From: Bimuria novae-zelandiae CBS 107.79
Lineage: Eukaryota > Ascomycota > Dothideomycetes > Pleosporales > Didymosphaeriaceae
Assembly: GCA_010015655.1 (NCBI GenBank)
Contig: ML976719.1
Location: 247,047-311,046 of the forward strand
DNA: 64,000 nt
Reading direction: 5' to 3'
Part shown: one piece after another, positions 45,600 to 56,821 of the stretch
Layout of the letters: each line of letters opens with the position of its first letter
Position numbering within the stretch: the first letter of the stretch is position 1
The notes under the pieces: generated by a model
What the model was told of the DNA's origin: nothing
The model's database searches: none
What the model saw: only the letters and a program-made list of their open reading frames with translations
Program-made: the position numbers and the translations under genes

Positions 45600-46055
45600 T
45601 TTAGCGGCGTTGTAAGCTTTTTAGACCTAATATTCTCGATTAGCCATTGTAGGACTGTAGAGCTCCTGTAGAGTCTTAAGCTAATCGTAGAGGGACTCTT
45701 AGTCCTTAATTTAATATACTAGGTCCTGCGTAATCGTGTTAGCTATATACGCTTTAATCTAGCTAATTTTATCTTTAGTTTGCCTATATTCTTTAAGCTC
45801 TCTATAGTAGAGACTTATGTCTTAATTATACTGCGCTCGAGCTTCAGGGGTAGGTTCTGTTACTAGTGATCCACCGTCGTTGGCAGCATGGATCTGTGTA
45901 GGTTGTAGAGGCTTGCTCAGCGTCGTCGGATGTGGCAGGTCTGGATTGATATATCCCCATACGTCTCCAGCCTCTGCGAGCCTTTTGACAGTATAGATCC
46001 ACAGTTCCCAGTTGTGTGGCCCTTGAAGGATGATTGACGAGATAGCCTTTGACAT
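45600..46055 (-). pseudogene. gag of copia element 8
   Basis: Starts at 46055 with MSKAISSIILQGPHNWELWI and has an open 77-codon first part. After RIP stops it continues with a typical copia gag helical region (ISLYYRELKEYRQTKDKIS, then AYNAAKVLHARRENLEE near 45600). A zinc-knuckle-like CFCRDLHY segment follows further left near 45200. Confidence 0.7.
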
Positions 46056-46134
46056 GGCGAGATCGCTCTATCGAGTAGGCTCGATCGACAGGTAGGTAGG
46101 TAGGGAGTCAATGTATGTGTATGAGGGCGGATTA

Positions 46135-46149
46135 CCCCGGGCTCATAAC
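46135..46149 (-). other. Primer-binding site of element 8 (tRNA-Met anticodon loop)
   Basis: The minus strand reads GTTATGAGCCCGGGG directly after the LTR end. The complement contains CTCATAA, the tRNA-Met anticodon loop. Confidence 0.65.
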
Positions 46150-46329
46150 TGTAAGCAGGTGGGTGGTATGTGTAAAGGTAGTATATTGTGTGTGTAATTG
46201 TCTAAGTTGCTCTGTGTGTTGTTCTGTGTTGTGTTGTGTGTACATGGAGTGATTAGAGGCTCGTATATGGAGATAGAGCTGACTCATGAGACTAGTGTCG
46301 TCATGTGACATATCTCTGGGCTGCTTACA
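46150..46329 (-). repeat. 5' LTR of element 8
   Basis: 180 bp with the same inverted ends as the left copy and an extra GTGTGTTGTTCT-like block compared with it. Confidence 0.9.
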
Positions 46330-46753
46330 ATTACAGGTGGCGAAGGAGGCTCTATTTATATCCTAATTACTAAAAGAGCTAAAGATTAACCTTAGCGATT
46401 CCCTTATTACGATTAATTGTAATAACTAGCAAACAATCTAACTTATTACTAAAGAGATTTCTAAGCTGCAGACGAAGCTCCGTTATGTTAATATCTATAA
46501 TTACTAGCTAAGATAAGAAGTCGCATTTAGGATAATTAAGGTAGACTATTAACAATTAGAGGACATAGTTGCGGATAGACTTATAAAGGCCCTGCTAGCT
46601 AATAAGTAGAGCAAGTTCCTGGATAAATTAGGACTTGCAGAGATTAAGGATATAATTATAAATAAAGAAGTTAATCTGCTCGAGCTAGAGCAAAGGATAG
46701 AGGCCTTTAAGATTAAACTAAGATAGGACTATCTGATTACTAACGAATAGTCT

Positions 46754-47045
46754 TGTCAGATTGGAAGGGTAATCTGATAAGATAAAAAGATAATAATTAA
46801 TTGAGATGAATTAAGGTATGAATTGTGTGTGCTTGTCTCTAAGAGGTCTAGGACTTTACCTTTTATCTTTAGGTTGCCTGCCTAAATATCTCTTGCTTTA
46901 TTCCTTACTTTATCCTTGCTTTATTCCTTGCTTTATTCCTTGCGTTATTCCTTGCCCGTTGAGTAAGGGCGGAATGCAAGGGCGGAATGTACGGGCGTAA
47001 GTGCGCCAGCCTCCTTGCAGATACAAAGGACTATGTAATTAGACA
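46754..47045 (-). repeat. 3' LTR of element 11
   Basis: 292 bp. Contains a short tandem array of TTTATTCCTTGC units (46900-46950) and an inverted GGGCGGAATG/CATTCCGCCC-type motif pair nearby. Confidence 0.88.
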
Positions 47046-50000
47046 CACCCCCTTAGCTTAGGCCTATCCTCAAGCTGGACCTTTCGCATTTGTCTATTAT
47101 TCTAACTTAAAGACCTCTATCCTCTGCTGTAGATCCTGCAGGGTAACCTCTTAATTAGTGATCTTGTCTAATATATCTTTAAGTCCTAGTTTACTTAGAA
47201 ACTTGCTCTATTTATTTATAGGTAGGGCCTTTATAAGTCTATCTGCGGCTATGTCCTCTAAGCGTTAATAGTCTATCTTAATTATTTATAGTGCGACCTC
47301 TTGTCTTAGCTAATAATTATAGATATCTACATAACGGAGCTTAGTCTGCAACTTGGCAATTTCTTTAGTAATAAGTCGGATTATTTACTAATTATTATAA
47401 TTAATTGTAATAAGGGAGTCGCTAAGGTTAATCTTTAGCTCCTTTAGTAATCGGGATGTAAATAGTGCCTCCTTAGCCACTTGCGATAGTGCTAGTAATT
47501 TGGCTTTAGTTATTAATGTAGTAACTGTATCTTGCTTGTTTGCTTTCCAGGCGATTAGGCTACTAAATAGCTTAATAATGTATCCTTGTGAGCTCTTGCG
47601 GTTAAGTGTATTATTGGCAAAGGATGCGTCGCTTGCCACTTCTAAAGTATCTACACCCCTAAGCTAAAGACCTAGTGATCTAGTATTAGTAAGGTAAAGG
47701 AAAACTTGGTTAGTAGCTGCTTAGTGCTCTTTACTTAGGTTAGACAGGAATCGTGATAATTAGGAACTTGCAAAGGCGATATCTAGCTAAGATGTAACTA
47801 TAGTATAGAGAATTAATCTAACTTTGCGCTAGTATTAATTAATCTTACCCTTACTAGCTAGTCCTATCCTTAGAAGTAATTCGATTAAACCTATTAGGGT
47901 ATTATAGCGAATCTCATGGTGATTAATAAGGCGCGATATTTTATTAATATATAAAGCTTATAAAAGCTAGATCTTTCTGCTCGAGCGGTCCCTAATAATT
48001 TTAATTCCTAAAAACCACTGCAGGTCTTTGCCACCCGTAAGTATAAATTTAGTACCTATTATTACAAGAGCAGCTTTAGCAGCCTGCTTTTATAACTTAT
48101 TATAGGCAATAATAAGGTCATCTATATAGAAGAAGATAATAATGCCGTCCTTAATAAGGCAGCATGGCTCGTAGGGCGCTGTTTTAAAGCTAATATCACG
48201 GAGCGTTAATGTGAATTCTCTTTGCCAGAGCAGTGGAGATATGCGCAGTCCATACAGTGCTTTATATAGTTTAAGGACTGTGCCTGCTCGCGAGTAGCCG
48301 CGAGGCATTCTCATGTAGATTTCTCTATCCAGCTTTGCATGGACAAACGCGTTAGTAACGTTGTGTTAGATAAGCTCTAGGTTAAGCTAAGCTATAATCG
48401 CTATAAGCATGCGGAATAATTATCCTATAAGTATTACGGCGTAGGTTTCTTACAAGGTAAGGTGCCGCTATTAATTACCTCGCACTACTAGCCTTGCTTT
48501 ATATTTCTGCAATCGATGGTGTTTGTCGAATTTGTAGGTATATACCCATATATAGTCGAGGATTTAATGGCCTGCTACTTTTACTGGAGCGATTGTAACC
48601 TCACTCTAGGACTTTATTTCCTTATAGCTCTATAAATAGGAACGTTCTGCTTCCTTCTACATATTATAGAGAGGGTGATCTTCGAGCTTGCTTCGGCATG
48701 TAGGTGGCTCTAAAAGCACGCTTTAATATGGCTTCTTACTTAATATAATTATTTATTAAAGCTGCGCCTTATTAAGAGCCTTACCTTTATATTTACCGCT
48801 ACTGCTAGCTTTAGTGCCTGCTATAAAGGCTACGGCCTATAGGCTTGTTTGCCACTGCCCTGTTTGCACTCTTTAGGGTAGTATAGCTTAATCGCCTCCT
48901 GCTATTAATTATGTAAAGAGTGTCACTAGTAGCAGCGTTAAAGGAGGTGTTAGATATTTACATCTAACTTTCCTGTCTTGCCTATACTTAGGAGCTCCTT
49001 TAACCTCTTCCTCTAGCGCTTTACTAATTGTCTTATCCTTAAAGAAGGACTTAGTGGCATGCTCTTATAGAGGTAAGGGAGGTAACTCTACTAATTATAC
49101 CTAAGCCACTATTTCTTCTAATATGCTGTGCATAAGATTTTTTATTAGGTCTTTAGTTTTGCCTAAGAATATAGTATCCTCGTTAAATATTACGTCGCGA
49201 GTACTAATTGTCTTTGCTAGAGAGGGAATCTATATTCTCTAGATATTTATTAATTTGTAGCTAATAAGGTAGCTAATCTATACCTTAGGGTTAAGCCTTT
49301 GAAGCCTGCTCTTGCCGCGTTTTATATCGTTGGTCATCGCAAAAGCTTTATAGCTATATACTTTTAGGTAAGCTTGATTAGGCTTCTTCGGTTGGGTAAT
49401 AATGCCGTTCTAAAAAGCTACTGTCGTAAAGAACACTTTATATAGAGATTATTATTAATTAGCGTAGTTTGGCGTTTGATTATATAAGTAGACTGCGGCT
49501 TAGGTAATCTTAGGCCATATCTACTAGGGTAGGTTAGAGTTAAGTCGTATCGCGCGCGCTTTCTCCTTAATTACGCCCCCTAAGTATTTAGCTCCTCTAT
49601 TTTGTACTTAAGTATTAAGTACTAAAAGCTTAATTTTAATGCCTTGCGCTAAGCACTACTTCTTAATATCTACCTTAATAAAGAAGATCTTGTTATTAGA
49701 TTTAATTACTTTTACTATAATATTATATTATACTTCTATAAACCGCATAAAGGTGCTAAGTAATTTAATAATTAACCGTGCTGGGCGATTATTCTTAAAG
49801 TAGAAGTCCTATGCAAAGCTAGAAAATTAGTTAGTAATTAGTATTTAGCTCTTCTCTCTTGTTAAGCTATCTGCTTTATAGTCGTGAAAATCAATTACGA
49901 CTCGCTCGCCGGGACCTTCTGTTAGATCTCTGGCTTGCCAGCGTATTTGCCATTTTAGTTTTACTTTGCCATAGGTATCACACTTAACTATAAGAAGACT

Positions 50001-51960
50001 TTTAATTTTTACCCCCTTAGATTGCTACACGAGGTGTTTAAAGGCCTAAGGGCCTAAATAGCCTAATTATTAGTGCTAGGTCCACGCGTTTGCCTTTTAC
50101 GGTCTTTATTTAGTGCGTGTATTAGTCTTGTGAGTGGCGTGCGTAGCATTAGTAGGAATACTACCTGCTAGCCTTGTCTTGTGTTCTAAGACCCACTGTC
50201 TATGCAGCTCTTAGAGTTCTGCTAGCATAGTATTGTCTTTTCTCTTTAGAGTTGTTGGGTCTGCTCTTATATCCCACCAAAGGCCTTGCCTCTAGAGTAA
50301 TTGGAATAATACAAGGTTATAGAGCAGATTAGGGTAATAGGCTATATTATCTAGCTATATTAATTAATTGCTATTTGCACTCTATACGTTAAGATAGACG
50401 CTCTTGTATCTTTTAATCTATATTTATGTATTCCCTGCCCATATAAAGTCTCCTGGCGCTGGTGGACGGTATGAGACAAAGCGATTAATATTGTTAAAGA
50501 TATGGCAGGTTATGCCTGAATTAAGTATGGCAAAGCGTCGCAATAGGTACGTATTTAGGTTAGTGTGGAAGGATGCGGCGTTAAAGCTCGCTAGGATTTT
50601 AGTAATCTTACGTCTATCTAGTTATTTATTATTAGCCTTAGTAATTCGAGGTGGAGTGGGAGTATATAATTATTTAATTTTAGGTGCCTATAATTTGGCC
50701 TTTTTTGTTCCTTTTAACTTTTCTTGGAAGTCGGTATCATGTTCTAGCCTAAGCTTGTGTCCGATTATACGGCCTCTATCTATTGTGGATATGAGGCTGG
50801 AACACTTTCTTGTTTGTACCATTCTGAATAAGGCTAGCGCTGCATTGGCACTTTCAGGATCCTCGCACACATCTGCATTCCAGACAGATCAGAAGACGAC
50901 AATTAATCAATCCATTTATTACATCCATCAACTTATCTATCGCATTATCTTAAAGTGACAGAACACTATCAAATCTGACAGCTTGACTAGCTTTACCATA
51001 AGAGGGTTTGGTATAAACTAGTCTAGCTACTTGTCTAGAAAGGCATAGAAACAGTCTTAAAGACTATAGCGTAGTTTATAAGTAGGGTAGTAATTACCAC
51101 TAACTATTGTTAGCTTAAGGCTCTAAGGCGACCGCTTAGTTCTAGTACGTTAACTATTATTTTATTATTTATAATTCTAAGGTCTTCTCTAACTTTTAGA
51201 TAATGCTGCTTTATCTATAAGAGAGGCGTCCCTGTCTGTAGCCTAGGTAGGTTTACCACCTTTAGCGAGAGATAACCTTGCAGCAGCAAAAGCGCCCTTT
51301 TATTTACCCTTAGTTAGGTGCTACAGGATTATGTAGTCTTAGAAGAGTTTTATTATATGCTTTCGTAAGATAGCTATATCCTTACTTCTATATTGCTAGA
51401 AGGTCGTTACCTATATAGGTGCGATATAAATAACTACCTTTATAAAGTCTTCTTTTACTAAGTTAAGCCTTTAAAGTTCTAGAACCTAATTAGTCTCTGC
51501 TTCTGTGGCTGCGTGATCGTACTTAGAGAGCTATGTAGCCTATAATCTAGCCGTTCTTATTAGCTTAAGCGCTTCTTAATACCTTGTTCTTAATTATCTG
51601 TATTTGTCTTGATGGTTAACCCTAATTATAATTGTAAAGTTATTTATCTATTACTTAATTATTTCTCTAGAAATATAGTAGTTGTTCTAGAGATGCGCGG
51701 AGATTATTAACTAGAGAAAGGTAATCACTTTATTAAGGTCTACCTTTTCTTCTTAATAGGCTCGATCCATGACCTTATAGATCTCGAGCTGTCCTTTATA
51801 GTAGTTGCTATTATCTTTGTATGCTTTCGCGCCTGTTAGCGATAGATAAGATAGTAATATTAGTGTATTATTTAGGTTTGTATTCGTGTAGACAGCGTTT
51901 AGCTGGTAGTTGCCTATTAACGGTGGTATTAGCATGGCGGGTTTCTGCTTTGGTTTATCT
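47046..51960 (-). pseudogene. gag-pol of copia element 11
   Basis: Minus strand, from right to left: an open gag segment at 51935-51753 (MLIPPLIGNYQLNAVYTNTN); a Lys-rich open segment at 50870-50688; a protease-like segment near 50540-50440 (GITCHIFNNINRFVSYRPPA) in which the catalytic Asp reads Asn; integrase near 49950-49700 (GERVVIDFHDYKADS); RT at 48314-48090 with LYKALYGLRISPLLWQ and FFYIDDLIIAY; RNase H at 47639-47388 (MASDASFANNTLNRKSSQGY). Stops follow the RIP pattern. Confidence 0.7.
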
Positions 51961-52141
51961 ATTAGCGCTAGGTCGATAATGTTCTAGACCTTAAGGAATT
52001 AGCATCTTGTTTTAAGCTATTTTAGCCATGGTGTGTAATTCGTGTAGTTAGTTAGGATTACTGTAGGATTTCTAAGTGTTAATAGGGCTATTGCGATTGG
52101 CTTAATAAGGTAGTATTAGTTAAGGCAGTAAGACTCTTAAT

Positions 52142-52433
52142 TATTAGATTAGAAGGGTAATCTAATAAGATAAAAAGATAATAATTAATTAAGATAAATT
52201 AAGGTATAAGTTATGTGTGCTTGTCTCTAAGAGGTCTAAGACTTTGCCTTTTATCTTTAGGTTGCCTGCCTAGATATCCCTTGCTTTATTCCTTACTTTA
52301 TCCTTGCTTTATTCCTTGCTTTATTCCTTGCGTCATTCCTTGCCCGTTGAGCGAGGGCGGAATGCAAGGGCGGAATGTACGGGCGTAAGTGCGCCAGCCT
52401 CCTTGCAGATGCAAAGGACCATGTAATCGGACA
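52142..52433 (-). repeat. 5' LTR of element 11
   Basis: 292 bp, collinear with the left copy; its outer TG has become TA as written on the plus strand. Differences are mainly transitions. Confidence 0.88.
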
Positions 52434-52471
52434 GGTCTCCAGCTTGAGGATAAGCCTAAGCTGAGGGGGTG

Positions 52472-52917
52472 TGTCTGACTACATGGCCCTTTGCACACAC
52501 GAAGGTAGCTAGCGCAACCCTACATAAAGAGACTTTGCCAGCAGTCCGTGTGAACCAAATAACTCATGTATATCCCCCTCTGCCACTAGAGGTAAGCTAT
52601 CTCCTATATACCCAGGCGCAAACATCCTAGATAACTGGCAAACAGCAAACAAAAGGAAAATAAGCCATCAGCTCGGTGGCAAACATCAAAAACAAACAAA
52701 AGGAAAACAAGCCATCAGCTCAGTGGCAAACATCAAACCTCACAGTCCGGTTCACCCGCACGATTCTGGGCGGGATAAAGGGCGACTCTCCTTACTCAAC
52801 GGAAATAGATTAGCGTCTTTTGAGACGTAAGGATAAAAGAGCCTTACATTCTTGCAAAGACACAACACAAGAATCAATTACTTTTCCATCTCATCAAAAA
52901 CACCCTTTAATCTAACA
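52472..52917 (+). repeat. 3' LTR of element 10
   Basis: Starts TGTCTGACTACATGG directly after the polypurine tract, like the LTR of element 11 at its start; the middle is different. The end at 52917 (TAATCTAACA) is inferred by analogy with the AATCTGACA end of element 11. Low RIP. Contains a tandem CAAACATCAAAAACAAAC-type repeat near 52640-52740. Confidence 0.55.
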
Positions 52918-53204
52918 ACTAGGCTTATTAAGAAGAAGAAGCCTGCGCTAGCACCTATATACGTTAATAAAGCTATATCTACTCTACTAGCGCCCTTATC
53001 GCGCAGTGGTAGAATAATTAGAATACTAAGTAGATATCTATAATCTGGGTCGCTAACAATCATCTATAGACCTAGAAGACCCCTCCACCAACAAATCTCG
53101 TGATAATAGCTTTTATATAGAGCTCTATAGCCTCATATTGCTGGCAGAGATTTTGGTGTTGCGCGTGCACCAGCTGACGGCGTGCATCAGCTGCCAAGGC
53201 ACGG
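52918..53204 (+). mobile_element. pogo/Fot1-like remnant, 3' end only
   Basis: Reads KKKPALAPIYVNKAISTLLA on the plus strand, similar to the C-terminal tail of the transposases in elements 6 and 7. The right terminus, read as its complement, starts CCGTGCCTTGGCAGC and contains GGTGCACGCG, resembling the terminal repeat of element 6. It ends before TA (53205-53206). The 5' part is missing, presumably lost with the 5' part of element 10. Confidence 0.6.
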
Positions 53205-53206
53205 TA

Positions 53207-53438
53207 CGAGGAGCTCGTTTTTAGTGAGAAATACGCTAAGATTTTTTCAATCTAACAGTGCTGCATTACAACCGCAATATCAAATATTAATTTATAAATA
53301 TTTAAGAGCTAAAAGAGAAGTCTTAGAGCTATTTTCTTATATATTTAACTCTTACTAGTAATTATTTTAAAGGGTTTTAATGTTGGGCAGTCAGATCGAA
53401 AAACCTTGGCATATGTCTCACTAAAAACGAGCTCCTCG
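53207..53438. mobile_element. TA-flanked MITE
   Basis: 232 bp with perfect 23-bp terminal inverted repeats starting CGAGGAGCTCGTTTTTAGTG (53207-53229 and 53416-53438), extending imperfectly to about 55 bp. TA flanks both sides (53205-53206 and 53439-53440), as for mariner-type non-autonomous elements. AT-rich centre, no coding capacity. Confidence 0.8.
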
Positions 53439-53632
53439 TAGTGCTTCGCATTCGCTTGTAGGAGCGACATGGATCATCCAACCACTCCGCGTTCGAGCGG
53501 CAGAGTAATACGACGCCCAATGCTGCACGGCCCCCCTCTGCTGGAGAGCGAAGACATAAGCCCAGCTGGGCCCTCTGTACACTGAGTGAATCAGGGCCCA
53601 ATGCGTTCGTCTCTTACCTGCAAGATCTTGCA

Positions 53633-55500
53633 ATGAACAACATGGGTCTCTACGAAAAGCAAGAGTCGCACGAGACATCCATACTTGCTCACTCCGACCC
53701 TAATCCAGCCCATGGAACACCCACAATCTCACTTCGGAATGATTCATCATCCATCTCGTTGCGGCCGGAGGTGCAAATACCCAAATGGAGGCTTGTCTCG
53801 CTCTACGTGAGGTAATTGAAATATACCTCTAATAGTTCGCGGACTACGTGCTGATGGTAGATGTGACAGTATCTGCTTTGGACTTTTCCTTGGATTCTTG
53901 GACACCTCCATTGTCGCCACAGCTCTTTACACTATCGGGGCAGAGTTCCAATCACTTTCCAAGGTCAATTGGGTGGCACTATCTTACACACTCGCCTATC
54001 TTGGGTGTACCACCATCTTCGCATCCTTGTCCGATGTTTTCGGTCGTCGCGATACCTACGCCGCTGCTTCGGTTCTGTTTCTCGCCTTCTCCCTCGGATG
54101 TGGATGGGCGCAAGATCTAAATCAGCTCATTGCGTTCCGTACCCTGCAAGGTGTCGGCGGGAGTGGCCTTTACAGTATTGCCTTCGTCATCCTACCGGAG
54201 ATTAGCAGCTTGAAGATGCTTAAAATGATCGGAGCTTTGGCGGGCGGAGTGATCGTGATGAGCGGAATTTTGGGTCCTGTTCTTGGAGGCGTTATAACCA
54301 ACTATAGTACCTGGAGATGGATCTTCTGGATCAACGCTCCAATTGGAGTTGGTCCACTCATCTTGTTCGTGCTTGCTTGGCCAGACGAGAAGCAACTACC
54401 GCCTGCAGAGCGCCGCCCCTTTCGTCAGCTAGACTTCTTGGGTTTCTTCTTGCTGGTAGTAGCAAGTGTCCCTTTGGTCTTTTCTTTCCAAGAAGCCGGC
54501 ATCCGTATTGTGTCGAACAAGCATGTGTGGAAGACAGCAATGTTTCTCGCGCCGCTACTCGTAGGCACCGTCTGCTGGATCGCACTGTTTGGATGGGAGT
54601 ACATCGTCTCCATACGCTGGTCTGCGTCGATCAACCCATTGTTCCCGTTGAGACTTGCCAAAAACAGGATTTACACGTCCGCTGTAGCGGCAACGATGTT
54701 ATCCGGGTTTCCTTACTTTGTCGTAATCTACTCCCTGCCAACCCATTTCCAAGTTGTCAACAATCACAGCGCACTTGCATCGGCAATAGCCCTGCTTCCT
54801 ATGCTCGGTTCAGCAGCTGTCGGCGCGACAATCGCGGGAGCCATTTCGAGCAAAAAGAATAACACATTTCCGGTGATGATGACGGGAGCAGTGCTTATGC
54901 TTATTGGTACAGCAACTTTGTCGACACTCGATAGCGTAAACCATACGCAGGCAAAAGCGTACGGTTTGCAAGTCTTTGTTGGCCTCGGTTTCGGCTTGAC
55001 GGTCAGCACTTCAAGCATGATCGCTAGTGTTGAAAGCGAATTCAGGGACAATGGTACGCTTTCTAACTCTCGAATGGATGTTGCTGACTTGCGTAGCCGT
55101 CGCTCAAGGCATCGTAGCACAAGTGCGAGTGTTTGGTGGCAGTATTGGGATTGCCACCTCAACTGCAATCCTCGGTATCAAACAGCGTCAGCAACTTCTG
55201 GGAACAGGACTTCTCACCCCTTCGCAACTGCAGTCGCTGCGGGACACCATGTCAAGTCTCGCGCCAGATGCTATTGTAGCGGTGAAGCAGGCGTACACCG
55301 ATGCGTTTGATGACGTTCTCGTCGTTTGTTCGATAATCTCAGGCGTTTGTCTGCTCGTAACGATTGGATGTTGGCAGAGGAGTCCTCTCAGCATGCCGGA
55401 GCGAAGAGAACAACAAGTCGAAAACGAGGCGAACAGGCAGAGAGAAATCGCTGAAGCGAAAGCAAGATCGCGTTCTGTTGAGGCAGTGGAAGGAAAATAA
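53633..55500 (+). CDS. Major facilitator superfamily transporter, DHA-type drug efflux
   Basis: Three exons, 53633-53811, 53870-55053 and 55097-55500, with introns of 58 nt (GTAATT...CAG) and 43 nt (GTACGC...TAG); the frame is kept and the product has 588 residues. The N-terminal 50 residues are polar and cytosolic. The first helix carries FLGFLDTSIVATALY, followed by the loop motif SDVFGRR (114-120), RTLQGVGGSG (about 150-159) and GPVLGG (about 195-200), the motif C of drug:proton antiporters. WRWIFWINAPIG follows. Length and motifs fit the 14-helix DHA group of plasma-membrane proton antiporters that export toxic compounds. No biosynthetic cluster is adjacent, so the substrate is unknown. 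The ATG at 53633 lies about 190 bp right of the MITE. Intact, no RIP marks. Confidence 0.88.
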
Positions 55501-55820
55501 AAATTGATAGCATTATGCTTGGATGCCTGGCTTTTGCCTGTTCTATTATCGTACCTAACCCCTCCATTTCTGCGCAAATTTCCGCAGTTGATCTGATGCT
55601 AATAAAAACCTTTAACCATTTGGGAGCTATCGTATCAAACGCTTCTTCACCCCTGGAATCACAACGTCGCTAGGAAGTCCAGACATCTTCACCGCTGCAA
55701 GGTCCGTGCTCCTGCCTCTGCAAACGCAGGGTCCAAAACAACGTCCTCGTCGCACTTCCCTTCGTTCCACCACCGTCTTCGCCAAATTCTGAAGACAGAG
55801 CTAACAATCTGAAAAAGGGC
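55501..55820. other. Intergenic region
   Basis: Between the transporter and the next putative gene; nothing recognised apart from possible 5' parts of the CCCH gene. Confidence 0.4.
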
Positions 55821-56821
55821 TGTACTGCGTTGTGCCGTGGCTTGGAGAAGCAGCAAAGGGCGAAGTAATCAGCGTGAACAAGGCCACTTCATACACAAGC
55901 GGAAGGCACGATTTGCAGTAAGTTACGTCATCACACGTATTGTCTGACCTGTCTGACTGTTTCTCAGAAGATGTCCGCTCCACTCCTCTTGCACGCCGTG
56001 CTTGGGGAGCCTCTGGGTGTCGAGTGCTGCGGCAAGCTATACGAGATCCGCTCTTTAGGCCGCGACGGACGAGCTCGTTCGTTTCTATATCGATCACATC
56101 AGCCAGATCCCGCCTGTCATCAATGCCATCGCGATTGAGGACGTGAGTTTGATCTTGCCTCAGTTCACGGGAGAAGATCCGCTTCTGTCGGTTTCGGACC
56201 TCAAGAAGGGCGATCTTGAAGAATTGCACAAATTCTGCAGCAAGTCCTGTCGCTGGAAGATTCGTATCCTCTAACAAGATCCTAGAGTGCTTCTGCCGTA
56301 CTACGCATGCCCTCCTTGCGCAGTCTCTGATGCCTATCGTACATCCGCTACGTAAACCGACTTCTCAAAACCGAATTACGCGACAAGTTTCGATCGTCGA
56401 CGCCGTGGCACAAGTGTACAAAACTAGAACCAGTGGAGGATCATCAACTTCAACTCATCGCACTCAGTCGCTGACAAGCTCAAATCCTTCATTAAGCATT
56501 CCTAAGACGTTGTCGACAGCCTGCACTGGTGCCTCAGTCTCAGAAAATTTCGCAATGATCAAGCGCCAAGTCAACATCAGCAATCCTCCCCTCACTGCGA
56601 AGGACCGCAGAGACACCGTTCTCGGCAGACTGAAACCTTCGCGCTACGGTGCTTCGAGGACTCTGATCCTAGGGTTGTGCCACTACACCTTCGGAACTTG
56701 TATGAAGTGCCCATTCGGAAGGGACTGCCCCTTTAGACATCACTGGTTCAGCCTCGAAGAAGTGAAGTGGATCAAGTCAGTTGCTGGAGAGAAGCAGTGG
56801 CGGGAGTTGAGAACCAAATGA
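55820..56821 (+). pseudogene. CCCH zinc-finger protein, second copy; exon structure unresolved
   Basis: The certain part is the 3' end of the frame closing at 56821. KDRRDTVLGRLKPSRYGASR leads into a CCCH finger with spacing C-x9-C-x5-C-x3-H (starting CHYTFGTCMKCPFGRDC), followed by SLEEVKWIKSV and a basic end. This spacing is the same as in the gene at 25.8-26.9 kb. Upstream, other frames also look coding: GLYCVVPWLGEAAKGEVISV before a good intron (donor GTAAGT near 55919, acceptor TTTCTCAG near 55967), and ELVRFYIDHISQIPPVINAI near 56075-56140. These cannot be joined without at least one odd junction. The gene is either multi-exon with unusual introns or decayed. Usual role of such fingers is RNA binding. 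Confidence 0.45.

Larger units (their letters stand above)
35301..46329 (-). mobile_element. Ty1/copia element 8, split by element 9
   Basis: Minus-strand copia element. The 5' LTR is on the right (46150-46329) and the 3' LTR on the left (35301-35470); the internal part is interrupted at AGATC by element 9. A primer-binding motif follows the 5' LTR and a polypurine tract (GAAGGGGGTG on the minus strand, 35471-35480) precedes the 3' LTR. The flanks TGTCG (35296-35300) and ATTAC (46330-46334) do not match, so at least one end was rearranged after insertion. RIP decay is moderate. Confidence 0.85.
46754..52433 (-). mobile_element. Ty1/copia element 11, full length, inserted in element 10
   Basis: 5680 bp on the minus strand with two 292-bp LTRs (46754-47045 and 52142-52433). 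The flanks AGTCT (46749-46753) and GGTCT (52434-52438) form a 5-bp duplication with one A/G change. The polypurine tract AAGGGGGTG (minus strand) lies next to the left LTR. Internally RIP-decayed. Confidence 0.88.
46330..52917 (+). mobile_element. Ty1/copia element 10, 3' part only, split by element 11
   Basis: Plus-strand copia remnant beginning abruptly inside RNase H at 46330 (VAKEALFIS, LLKELKINLSDSLITINCNN). It continues to 46753, is interrupted by element 11, and resumes at 52434-52471 with a polypurine tract CTGAGGGGGTG before its 3' LTR. The internal end is almost the same as that of element 11 (GTCCAGCTTGAGGATA-like), so both belong to one family. Its 5' two thirds are missing. Confidence 0.75.

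Noticed and set aside
46890..46960. CRISPR-like array (repeated TTTATTCCTTGC units)
   Set aside because: It is a short tandem repeat inside an LTR, present in both LTR copies, with no spacers.
50404..50958. 184-codon plus-strand frame in element 11
   Set aside because: The minus strand reads as copia protease and gag-side sequence here; the plus frame is hydrophobic noise from AT-rich DNA.
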